Shown one piece after another: positions 55,295-64,000 of a DNA stretch of 64,000 nt; the stretch's first letter is position 1; every line of letters begins with the position of its first letter. A model generated the notes under the pieces. The model was not told the origin of the DNA, made no database searches, and was given only the letters and a program-made list of their open reading frames with translations. A program made the position numbers and the translations under genes. The DNA is from Nitrosomonas sp. (GTDB lineage Bacteria > Pseudomonadota > Gammaproteobacteria > Burkholderiales > Nitrosomonadaceae). The DNA lies in the NCBI GenBank assembly GCA_024281995.1, contig JAMWZW010000013.1, forward strand, positions 1-64,000, in the 5' to 3' direction.

Positions 55295-56566
55295 TTATAG
55301 CTTCGTGAAGACCGGTATTACCGCTCCAGCAATACTATTAATATAACGATTGCCTTGTTCATCCCATGTCATCAATAATCCACCAAAACGACTTTCTGGG
55401 TCACCCAACAACGCCATCAAACGTTGTACTTCCCATAATGCGTCTTTAGCTTCCATCTTAACTTCACGGGTCTCTCCTGGTTGAATCGCTCTGTCATCTT
55501 CCATCGTCAAACCAGTCGCTACCAGTTCTCTCGGATAGTCAGGATCTAAGTGCGATTGCCCAAGCTTGTTAACAAAACGCACACCAGCTGTCGTGCGTAG
55601 TCCCCCTATGTTCACCGGAGAATCTCCATTGTTGGTGATGTCCATCGTTACACGTAATGCACGTCCAGGTACGTCATAGTTCGCATGCGTTACTTTAATC
55701 GCTACCGGATTCGGTGCAATTGGCATCAGGTTCTACTTTGACTCACCTGCCTGAATCGGTACTGTGTAGGGATGTACGCTCTCTGTATAACGATAGCCTC
55801 CCCATACCAACGCACAGGTCAGTATCGCTACCGCCCACGCCAATTTACGATCAAATGGATCCAGTAACAGTTCATCACCATATGCCAACAGAGTACACCA
55901 TTTACAGGGTTACAACATCGGACGAGCTACAAATGCACCAATCCAGAAACAGCCTAAGCCTAACCATACAATGTGCCAAAACACACCGTTTGAAAAGTTA
56001 AACGTCTCCAGATCCTCAATCGTTTTTCCTGTCAACGTGGTTACAGGGTTAGTAAAGTCATCCCAGCTGCCTGAAATGTTCATCCATGCTGCTGGTCCTG
56101 AATAGGGCCCGCATCTTTTACGTTCACCATTGCATGCATGTGATGACGGCCTGGAATACGCGCTTTCAGTTTAACTTCAAACTCATAGTCACGGCCAATT
56201 ACCAGTGGTCCTGAAAATAAAATGTAGGTTCTCCATTTAACTTGGTGCTCAAACGTACAAATACCGGACTTGGGCTACCTACGTTAAAAAACGCGCGTTC
56301 GGGTTTACCTACCGCACGTGGCCAGTCTTCCGCCAGATGGAATTTCCCTGTCATGGTTGCAATGTCATTGACCTTGGTGACTTTCGGTTGCCATTTCAGG
56401 TCATACCATTGAATACTACGCATACGAAGAAATGGTTCTTGTGAACGTTCACCATGCGCCGCCACCGTCTTTACGTCCACCGTTAACGTCAGCGCCAATG
56501 ATGCCGCTCCTATCGCAGCTCCGTACAGGCCTAACACTCCCAGCTTAAAAATGCTCTTTATACTCA

Positions 56567-56567
<1 letters not shown>
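55295..56567 (-). pseudogene. amoB: Ammonia monooxygenase subunit B, interrupted
   Basis: The copper-binding, largely periplasmic subunit of AMO; about 424 residues when lesions are repaired, matching the family. It starts [16 protein letters not shown], with mature N-terminus at [14 protein letters not shown] (the copper-site histidine). A base is missing near 56214 (frame resumes [12 protein letters not shown]) and another near 56101 (resumes [15 protein letters not shown]). The metal-site segment [11 protein letters not shown] lies between them. In-frame stops follow at 55910-55912 and 55733-55735, each in a short stretch that looks locally scrambled. The rest, to [14 protein letters not shown], is typical AmoB. 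The start overlaps the amoA stop by one base. Confidence 0.9.
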
Positions 56568-57420
<853 letters not shown>

Positions 57421-57510
57421 TTAAATATGAAAACCATGATGACCTCTTATCTACTTATCATCACCTAGCTTCTCAGCTCGTCTTCATTACTACAACTTAA
57501 TTTCCATCCC

Positions 57511-57540
57511 TTTATCACCCCTAAGTCTAGGGGTGATAAA
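57511..57540 (-). other. Perfect hairpin between amoC and amoA
   Basis: TTTATCACCCCTA (57511-57523) and its exact complement (57528-57540) form a 13-bp stem with a 4-base loop, 11 bp after the amoC stop. It has no T-tract on the minus strand, so it is more likely an mRNA-stabilising or processing element than a terminator. Such a stem-loop and separate amoC transcripts are known from Nitrosomonas. Confidence 0.75.
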
Positions 57541-57551
57541 TATAACTTACA

Positions 57552-58361
57552 TTAAGGAACAACTCGGTTGTTCAGAATTTCTCTGCTTGCATTATTCCAG
57601 GTTACATCGGTCAGGTTCGAGTACCGGGTAATAATCTGTGCCGCTATGCCACCTGAAAATAATCCTGCCCAGCCCAGAATCACAAATCCCCAATGCAATG
57701 GCGCGCTAAACAACTCTTCCATGAACCAGAATGCATGGCCCCATTCGTTCAAGCCTACGTTCGGCAGAATCATCAACGGCCCTGCAATTGCCATCACCAA
57801 TGGAAATGATGTACCACGGCTATACAATGGCAAACGTGTCATCGCATACAAATACGAGGCTACGCCACACACAATGTACATCGGGAATGATCCGTAAAAC
57901 ACCACCACGTGACTTGGCGTAAAGCTCGTGTCACGAATAATCACTTGGTGCCATGACGCATCCTGTTCCGTAAAGAAACTTCCGCCCCAGTAAACACCAA
58001 ACAAATACACTCCCAGCCACATCATCCAGTAAAAATATCGTTTGATTTCTAACTTCGTGTCTAGGTTGTCCAATTGCTCTTTCGTGTCTCGGGTCTTCAG
58101 TATCCACCCCCATGTTACCAATGCAAACAATGGCATCAGTGTCATGTGTACACGCCATAACCCCATCCATACCTTATCAAACTCCGGTTCCATCGAATCC
58201 ATACCGTGAGAATACGCAAACGTCCTTTGGTACCAGATCCAAAATATCGCTACCAGCAGCATCGTTAGCATGCCCAACTTGTAGTACTTAGAATCGTACC
58301 ACAGCGACATGTCATAATTCGCGCTCGTACTCGCACTCGTCGTGCCGTATGTTGTTGCCAT
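57552..58361 (-). CDS. amoC: Ammonia monooxygenase subunit C
   Basis: A complete 269-residue membrane subunit of ammonia monooxygenase, which oxidises ammonia to hydroxylamine. Typical segments: [53 protein letters not shown] and [20 protein letters not shown]. The aspartate and histidines in these last two segments are the metal-ligand region of the family. GGAGGTAGAAAG precedes the ATG. It is the first gene of the amo operon and the only one of amoCAB that is open here. Confidence 0.96.
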   Translation of the reverse strand: MATTYGTTSASTSANYDMSLWYDSKYYKLGMLTMLLVAIFWIWYQRTFAYSHGMDSMEPEFDKVWMGLWRVHMTLMPLFALVTWGWILKTRDTKEQLDNLDTKLEIKRYFYWMMWLGVYLFGVYWGGSFFTEQDASWHQVIIRDTSFTPSHVVVFYGSFPMYIVCGVASYLYAMTRLPLYSRGTSFPLVMAIAGPLMILPNVGLNEWGHAFWFMEELFSAPLHWGFVILGWAGLFSGGIAAQIITRYSNLTDVTWNNASREILNNRVVP

Positions 58362-58837
58362 CTTTCTACCTCCTAATGTTAATCAAATACTACTCGTTAC
58401 TTTTACTACTTCTTAATACTAATTAATTAGTACTGCTTAAAATTTCGGCAGCTAAATTAGCCTTTTTCCTCCCCTAATTTAACCACACCTCTCAGGCTAG
58501 TCGACCTTGCCACTTAAAGTCAAGTCATTTGTCATAAAATAACATCCCACTAATCATATACCCTTAACATATAAAACTCCCTTTCCACTTCTAGAACAAT
58601 ATGTTAATTATTGGTTCAATTTTTTTAATTAATTTTTATTTTTTTACGCGTAATTCATAGGCCAAGTCTAAAAAGTGAAAATTTGTATTTTACAAGACCA
58701 AAATTGTATATAAAGTTAAATAATTTCTCTGTTCACTCCTCGCCAAAAACTATTTTCTGAATAGTTAATTAATATTAATTATTGGCTCCTGCAAAATTCA
58801 CGCAACCATACTGACATACGCCCTTTTTGCGTAAAAG
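58362..58837 (-). promoter_or_regulatory. AT-rich leader/promoter region of the amo operon
   Basis: 476 bp with very low GC upstream of amoC and no credible gene. amoCAB promoters are expected here. Several AT-rich hexamers could serve as -10 boxes, but none is clear enough to name, and no operator was recognised. Confidence 0.4.
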
Positions 58838-59114
58838 CTATTGATCAACTGAAGTAACACAAGCCGCAATTAAGCATTCTTTAGACCCAAACGGCATATC
58901 AACTTCTTTAACCAGCCAGCCAGTGCAGCTTTTAACCTGTCGCACATAAGTGGCCCGCTGCAGCGCATCGTCCGACTTGCCTGGTAATCAGCAACGATCC
59001 ATACAGCGCAACTTCTGATATACGATTATTGACTTTAAGGCTTGCTGGCGTTTGAGCCAATTCCGCTGACAGTTTTGTCAGCAGCTTGTACTTGCCACGT
59101 TGAATGATTCCCAC
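58838..59114 (-). pseudogene. Degenerate unknown ORF upstream of amoC
   Basis: An open stretch beginning MGIIQRGKYKLLTKLSAELA and running to SLLITRQ, after which the frame must shift once (near 58985) to continue as RATYVRQVKSCTGWLVKEVD down to a TAG at 58838. Both parts look protein-like, so this may be a frameshifted small gene or the remnant of a mobile-element gene. I do not recognise the family. It lies between the amo promoter region and a decayed transposase. Confidence 0.3.
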
Positions 59115-59160
59115 CTCTGAATAGTCGGTATCTATACTGAATAAAGAAAAGGAATTGCCA

Positions 59161-59820
59161 GTGACAAAGTGTACTCAGGAATCATTTAATTTTCCAGAGG
59201 TAAAAAAAAGCGTACTGTTGAAGTGAATTTTGAAGGCGGAGATATCACTTCAGATGGTGGCGTGATGTTATAGCGGCAGGCGGATAAACGCATTGGGCTA
59301 AGCAAAGCTGTTGCTCAAGCCCTGTACGATAATCACCGGCAGGCAAGCTGCAAGCAGGGTAGTTTGGCGCTATTGCGGCAACGGGTTTATGCCTTGGCAT
59401 GTGGTTATGAAGACCTCAATGATCATCAGCAATTACGCCATGATTTGGCGATTCAATCAGCAGTTGAACGCGAGGAGGTATTGGCGAGCAGTTCCACCTT
59501 AAGTCGCTGGGAGAATCAGGCGAATCGACAAGCAGCTGGCATATTCATCAAGTGATGATAAAGCGGTTTGTGGCTTCATTCAAATAGCCACCCAAAAAAC
59601 TGCTTCCGGATTTTGAGGCCACCGATGATGCGGTGCATGGCAAACAGGAGGGCCGTTTCATTCATGGCTACTATGATTACTACTGCTTTTTGCCACTATA
59701 TGTGTTCTGCCAGGATCAACTTCTGGTAAGCTATCTGCGGTCCAGCAATACATTCGGCTGTTGATAAGAGCGTTTAGCTCACAGCCCCGATGGTGTATTC
59801 GCTGGCGGGTCCAAATCTGA
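59161..59820 (+). pseudogene. Decayed IS1380-family transposase remnant
   Basis: From GTG 59161 the text reads TKCTQESFNFPEVKK. After a frameshift in the A-run comes RTVEVNFEGGDITSDGGVML, a TAG, then RQADKRIGLSKAVAQALYDN, LALLRQRVYALACGYEDLND and STLSRWENQANRQA. After another shift and a TAG it reads ATDDAVHGKQEGRF and YCFLPLYVFCQDQLL. This order matches IS1380-type DDE transposases, but at least two frameshifts and two stops occur. The 3' half is missing, cut just before hemH. No terminal inverted repeats were identified. The element is dead. Confidence 0.8.
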
Positions 59821-59824
59821 ATAC

Positions 59825-60913
59825 CTAATCTTTGGCACCCATTTCTAGCGCACGTTTCCTAGATAATTGAGCTACTTCATCTGGAATATGGATCTCCAAC
59901 CATCCTTGCAGATGGCTACAGGTAAGATCTGCAAGAGCTTGAATCCAATCGTTTCGTTCATTGAGACAAGGAATATAATGAAACTCCTTGCCACCAGCTT
60001 GAATAAAAATATCCTTCCCTTCCAGAGCAATTTCTTCTAATGTTTCTAAGCAATCGGATACAAATCCAGGACATACGACATCAACCCGCGAAACCCCTGT
60101 TTTTCCAAGTTGCATTAAGGTTGTTGCGGTATAAGGAGTTAGCCATTTAGCTTTGCCAAAACGCGATTGAAAACAAACTGCATATTGGTTGATATCTAAA
60201 GCCAACGCTTCAGCTAATAACCGCCCCGTTTTCTGACATGCGCAGTGATACGGATCACCTTTATCGAGATTCGCGCGTGGAGTACCATGAAAACTAATTA
60301 TCAATTTATCAGGACGACCATGACTATCCCAATAATCACGTACATTTTGTGCCAATGCCGCAATATAGCGTGGATGATCATGGTATTGTTTAACCGTACG
60401 AATTTCAGGCATATTACGCATGTTACTTAGCACTGCAAAAACATTATCCATTGCAGCAGCAGTACTACTGGCGGCGTATTGTGGAAATAATGGAATGACA
60501 AGAATGCGCTCACAACCTTGTTTTTGCATTTTAGTTAGTACTGCTGCAATGGAGGGATTACCAATATTCATAGCATATTCCACGATGGGTGGATGTTGTA
60601 ATCGTATCTGCAACTCATTTCGCAGTAATTTTGTTTGACGTTCTGTATGAACTTTAAGTGGAGAACCCTCAGGCATCCAGATTTTTACATATTTCTCGGC
60701 AGATTTACTCGGTCTGAAAGGTAAAATAAAACTGTATAAAATAGGCCACCAAATAAGCTTGGGTACTTCTATCACGCGAGGATTACTCAGAAATTCTTTA
60801 AGGTAAGGGCGTAATGCTTGTGCTGTTGGTGAATCAGGGGTTCCCAAATTGATTAATAGCACTCCGCTACGATTAGGTGAACCATGCTGGTAATTTGATT
60901 TGGAAGTCATCAT
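59825..60913 (-). CDS. hemH: Ferrochelatase
   Basis: A 362-residue enzyme inserting Fe(II) into protoporphyrin IX, the last step of haem synthesis. Motifs: [21 protein letters not shown] at the start, the active-site histidine in [18 protein letters not shown], and [21 protein letters not shown] with the catalytic glutamates. It follows hrcA by 14 bp on the same strand. The transposase remnant abuts its 3' end. Confidence 0.93.
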   Translation of the reverse strand: MMTSKSNYQHGSPNRSGVLLINLGTPDSPTAQALRPYLKEFLSNPRVIEVPKLIWWPILYSFILPFRPSKSAEKYVKIWMPEGSPLKVHTERQTKLLRNELQIRLQHPPIVEYAMNIGNPSIAAVLTKMQKQGCERILVIPLFPQYAASSTAAAMDNVFAVLSNMRNMPEIRTVKQYHDHPRYIAALAQNVRDYWDSHGRPDKLIISFHGTPRANLDKGDPYHCACQKTGRLLAEALALDINQYAVCFQSRFGKAKWLTPYTATTLMQLGKTGVSRVDVVCPGFVSDCLETLEEIALEGKDIFIQAGGKEFHYIPCLNERNDWIQALADLTCSHLQGWLEIHIPDEVAQLSRKRALEMGAKD

Positions 60914-60927
60914 GGATGATATAAAAT

Positions 60928-61947
60928 TTAATGTTGCGACAAGCTGCTGGACAAAAGTTTCGCGGTGATATGGACAATCGGAATAATACGTTCATAAGCC
61001 ATACGCCGTGGACCGATTACACCAACAGCGCCTACAATTTCCCCTTCAATTTCATAAGGTGCTGTTATAACACTAAATTCTTCTAGGGATGCGACATCTG
61101 ATTCACCACCAATAAAAATTTTTACACCATGTGCCTGGCGACTAAGTTCAAGCAGTTGCAGTAATTTAGTTTTACGTTCAAACAGTTCAAATAATTTCTT
61201 TAAACTGATTAGATTTTCTGTCAAATCATCAACTTGTATAAGATTTCGTTCGCCAGCCAATACTACAGCTTCGCTACCTTCAGTGATGGCACTCCCCCCT
61301 ACTTCTATAGCAGCACTCATTAAGCTAATCATTTCACTACGCAATTGCTTTAACTCTGTATTCAAACGACTTTGGATTTCATCGAGCGTACAGCCGGCAT
61401 AATGCTGATTGATATAATTTCCTGCTGCAACCAAATCGGATTGACTGTAAGGTTTGTCAGTAAAAATAATACGATTTTGCACATCACCTTCAGGGGTTAC
61501 GATAATAAGTAAAATGCGTTTTTCTGACAGCGCCATAAATTCGACATAACGAAATACAGCTCCCTTACGTTTGGGTGTAATAACTACACCTGCAAAATGC
61601 GTAAGCTCTGACAAAAGCTGAGGTACCGTATTGATTAGACGTGAAGGATTATCCGGATGTAATTGACTTTCCAGGTGATCAAGTTCTTTTTTATCCAGTG
61701 TCTTAACTACCAACAATGTATCAACAAAAAGGCGATAACCTTTAGGCGTAGGAATCCTCCCTGCTGATGTGTGGGGACTAGTGATTAATCCCATTTCTTC
61801 CAAATCAGACATTACGTTGCGAATAGTTGCAGGACTAAGATCAAGCCCCGAAAATTTCGAAAGCGCACGAGAGCCTACTGGTTGACCTTCATGAATATAT
61901 CGTTCTACCAGTGTTTTTAATAAAATTTGAGCACGTTCATTTAACAT
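60928..61947 (-). CDS. hrcA: Heat-inducible transcription repressor HrcA
   Basis: A 339-residue repressor that binds CIRCE elements in front of groE/dnaK operons. The N-terminal winged helix reads [22 protein letters not shown] and [18 protein letters not shown]. The C-terminal dimer/effector part has [20 protein letters not shown]. No CIRCE element was noticed in the window. The hrcA-hemH pair next to the divergent nadK is a common betaproteobacterial arrangement. Confidence 0.93.
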   Translation of the reverse strand: MLNERAQILLKTLVERYIHEGQPVGSRALSKFSGLDLSPATIRNVMSDLEEMGLITSPHTSAGRIPTPKGYRLFVDTLLVVKTLDKKELDHLESQLHPDNPSRLINTVPQLLSELTHFAGVVITPKRKGAVFRYVEFMALSEKRILLIIVTPEGDVQNRIIFTDKPYSQSDLVAAGNYINQHYAGCTLDEIQSRLNTELKQLRSEMISLMSAAIEVGGSAITEGSEAVVLAGERNLIQVDDLTENLISLKKLFELFERKTKLLQLLELSRQAHGVKIFIGGESDVASLEEFSVITAPYEIEGEIVGAVGVIGPRRMAYERIIPIVHITAKLLSSSLSQH

Positions 61948-62230
61948 GCGTTAATTCTACACGAAGCTGCAGTATTCATATTGAGTTGTAAGCAATGATT
62001 TTGCCTTATTTTTATATGCTAAACTTTCCAATCGCCAACATATGTTTGATTGTGCGAATTTTGCTGGGTATCTATCTATTTTATTGATTTGATATTTTAT
62101 GGGTGGATGTTTGCCGAAGAATTATTTTACATCTGGAAAAGATTATAGATAGGTTTAAAAATTTTTTAATAGCACGTTGAACCTTTATGTTTAATTTAGA
62201 TTATAGATTAATTGCTAGTATACCTAATCG

Positions 62231-63103
62231 ATGAATTCACCATTCACATTCATCGCACTCATCGGTAAACATAAGAATCCAGAAATTGCGATACCCCTTC
62301 TCAATCTTGCCGAATATTTGAGCAAAAAGAATTACAAAGTTTTGCTGGATGGTTTTACTGCATCTCAGATTGGTAGCGACAAATATTCGATTTTATCTCT
62401 GGAAGAAATTGGTGAAAAAGCTGATCTGGCTGTCGTAATGGGAGGCGACGGCACGATGTTGAATATTGCGCGCATGCTAGTTTCTTATGATGTGCCATTA
62501 ATTGGCATTAACCAAGGAAGACTCGGCTTCCTCACTGATTTATCGGCAGATACCATGTTTGAAACGCTCGACGAAATGCTCGCAGGGCAATATACCACCG
62601 AGCGCCGTATGCTGTTATACGCTGAAGTCATTCGCAATGCTGAAAGTGTGTTCGGCAGCTTAGCATTCAACGATGTCGTGTTATACCGAGGAATGAGCAG
62701 CGGCATGATCGAGTTTGAAGTAAAAGTCGATAATGAATATGTCAATACCCTTCGTTCTGACGGTTTGATAGTGGCGACACCAACGGGATCAACAGCTTAT
62801 GCGCTATCGTCAGGCGGGCCAATTCTGCATCCCAGCTTGGATCTGATCACTCTTGTACCGATTTGCCCGCATACATTGAGTAATCGTCCAATCGTCATTG
62901 GTCCCGACACCAGTGTACAAATCCAGCTGCAGAGTTCAGTAAATGTGCGCATCAACTGTGACAGTCATTCCTGTTTTGATCTGGAACAAACAGATAGCAT
63001 TGTCGTGCGACGTTTTCCTAAAACAGTACGATTGTTGCATTCAATCAATCACAGTTATTATCGTACGCTCAGAGAGAAATTGGGATGGAGCGAATTTCCC
63101 TGA
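62231..63103 (+). CDS. nadK: NAD kinase
   Basis: A 290-residue enzyme phosphorylating NAD to NADP. The catalytic GGDGT motif is in LAVVMGGDGTML (about residue 75), followed by GINQGRLGFLTD and the second conserved region DGLIVATPTGSTAYALSSGGP. It is divergent from hrcA across 283 bp of AT-rich DNA and is followed by recN after 22 bp. Confidence 0.94.
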   Translation: MNSPFTFIALIGKHKNPEIAIPLLNLAEYLSKKNYKVLLDGFTASQIGSDKYSILSLEEIGEKADLAVVMGGDGTMLNIARMLVSYDVPLIGINQGRLGFLTDLSADTMFETLDEMLAGQYTTERRMLLYAEVIRNAESVFGSLAFNDVVLYRGMSSGMIEFEVKVDNEYVNTLRSDGLIVATPTGSTAYALSSGGPILHPSLDLITLVPICPHTLSNRPIVIGPDTSVQIQLQSSVNVRINCDSHSCFDLEQTDSIVVRRFPKTVRLLHSINHSYYRTLREKLGWSEFP

Positions 63104-63125
63104 TGTTCCAGTTCAATGCACGGTT

Positions 63126-64000
63126 ATGTTAAAGCACCTCAGCATTAAAGATTTTGTCATTGTTGACTGGATGGAGCTTGATTTTATGTCTGGTTTCACA
63201 GTATTAACCGGGGAAACAGGGGCAGGAAAATCCATTTTGATCGATGCATTGGGTCTTGCTTTGGGCGAGCGCGGCAATCCCGGTCAGATCCGGCACGATT
63301 GTGAGCGTGCTGAAATTAATGTGACATTTGAAATCCATGCCTTACCGGAGCTGGTACATTGGTTAAATGACAATGACTTGCAAGGTGACGCGGATACCTG
63401 CTTGATACGCCGCATTCTTGAAACCAATGGTCGCTCGCGTAGCTATATTAATGGTCATGCAGCGACATTACAGCAATTACGTAGCGCGGGAGAATTCCTG
63501 GTGACCATTCATAGCCAGCATGCGCACCAAGCCTTGCTACACAAGGATGAACAGCGTGTATTGCTCGATGCTTTTTGCGGCGGTATCAACCTGGCGCATG
63601 CAGTGAAAACAGCTTATCAGCGTTGGCAGGATTGTTATCAGCGAAGAATTGCTATGGAGCAGCAAGTAACAGAATTTCAGGGCAAACGGCAACAGCTTGA
63701 GTGGCAAGTTCAGGAATTATCAGCACTAAATTTTACGATAGATGAGTGGCAAACGTTGCAAACCGATCATAATCGGCTATCACATGTAGCTACACTGCTG
63801 GCGGCTACCGATATGGCCATTGAAGGATTATTGGAAAGCGAATCGGCGGTCATAACACAAGTAAATACCATCAATGCTCAATTACAAAATCTTCTGGCAT
63901 ATGATCGCCAACTTAAGGGAGTTATCGATTTGCTGGATTGCGCGCAAATCCAATTGCAAGAAGGAACTCGAGATTTGAAATATTACCGTAACAGCCTTGA
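63126..64000 (+). CDS. recN: DNA repair protein RecN, 3' end outside window
   Basis: The open frame starts at ATG 63126 as MLKHLSIKDFVIVDWMELDF and runs to the window edge (291 complete codons). The Walker A motif is in LTGETGAGKSILIDAL (about residue 35), followed by FLVTIHSQHAHQALLHKDEQ, a hallmark of RecN, and then a coiled-coil stretch (EQQVTEFQGKRQQLEWQVQE). RecN is an SMC-like ATPase in double-strand break repair. The gene follows nadK as in many proteobacteria. Confidence 0.93.
   Translation, partial: MLKHLSIKDFVIVDWMELDFMSGFTVLTGETGAGKSILIDALGLALGERGNPGQIRHDCERAEINVTFEIHALPELVHWLNDNDLQGDADTCLIRRILETNGRSRSYINGHAATLQQLRSAGEFLVTIHSQHAHQALLHKDEQRVLLDAFCGGINLAHAVKTAYQRWQDCYQRRIAMEQQVTEFQGKRQQLEWQVQELSALNFTIDEWQTLQTDHNRLSHVATLLAATDMAIEGLLESESAVITQVNTINAQLQNLLAYDRQLKGVIDLLDCAQIQLQEGTRDLKYYRNSL

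Noticed and set aside
58362-58837. Possible sigma-70 boxes upstream of amoC
   Set aside because: The region is so AT-rich that many hexamers fit; none could be preferred from sequence alone.
61948-62230. CIRCE element expected near hrcA
   Set aside because: No TTAGCACTC-N9-GAGTGCTAA-like repeat is visible in the hrcA-nadK spacer.

Overview
This window reads as chromosome from an aerobic ammonia-oxidising betaproteobacterium of the Nitrosomonas type. The main evidence is an ammonia monooxygenase locus in the order amoC-amoA-amoB-amoD-amoE-copC-copD on the minus strand (58361 down to 51328). The housekeeping content fits: yceF/yceD-rpmF-plsX-fabHDG-acpP-fabF-mltG, hrcA-hemH and nadK-recN. The sub-lineage cannot be fixed from the sequence alone.

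Layout. 1-9797 is an accessory oxidase island: a truncated animal-type haem peroxidase (minus strand), then three tandem Tat-exported multicopper oxidases (plus strand). The first two oxidases are each followed by a SCO1/SenC copper-chaperone gene. All four oxidase genes are preceded by the same 16-bp inverted repeat, placed exactly 45 bp upstream of a TANTAT -10-like hexamer, so they look like one regulon. 9795-11042 holds an unknown gene and a phosphoribosyltransferase. 11322-16107 holds two paralogous TonB-dependent receptors flanking a YfiR-like (DUF4154) protein. 16270-22952 is a CzcCBA-type heavy-metal efflux system with a small exported protein upstream. 23031-30917 is the conserved fatty-acid/phospholipid cluster. 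30965-40859 holds a three-module glycosyltransferase, a ZIP transporter, pgeF, an ankyrin protein and a glycerophosphodiesterase-glpD-FGGY kinase operon. 40993-47602 holds a rhodanese, an amino-acid permease, an EAL-HDOD protein and a DevBCA-type exporter. 47895-51297 is a cobalamin-riboswitch operon, btuB-btuM-cobO.

The amo locus is unusual. amoC, amoE, copC and copD are open, but amoA, amoB and amoD are interrupted by one-base deletions and in-frame stops although their amino-acid sequence is otherwise well conserved. This is either a very recently inactivated operon copy or a consensus error caused by near-identical amo copies in the genome. Upstream of amoC lie an orphan degenerate ORF and a decayed IS1380-family transposase, then hemH, hrcA, nadK and the 5' part of recN at the right edge.

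The most interesting unit is the oxidase island: an extracytoplasmic peroxidase plus multicopper oxidases plus copper delivery under one apparent operator. Both enzyme classes are known from bacterial Mn(II) oxidation, but the substrate here is unknown. No tRNA, rRNA or CRISPR array was recognised.
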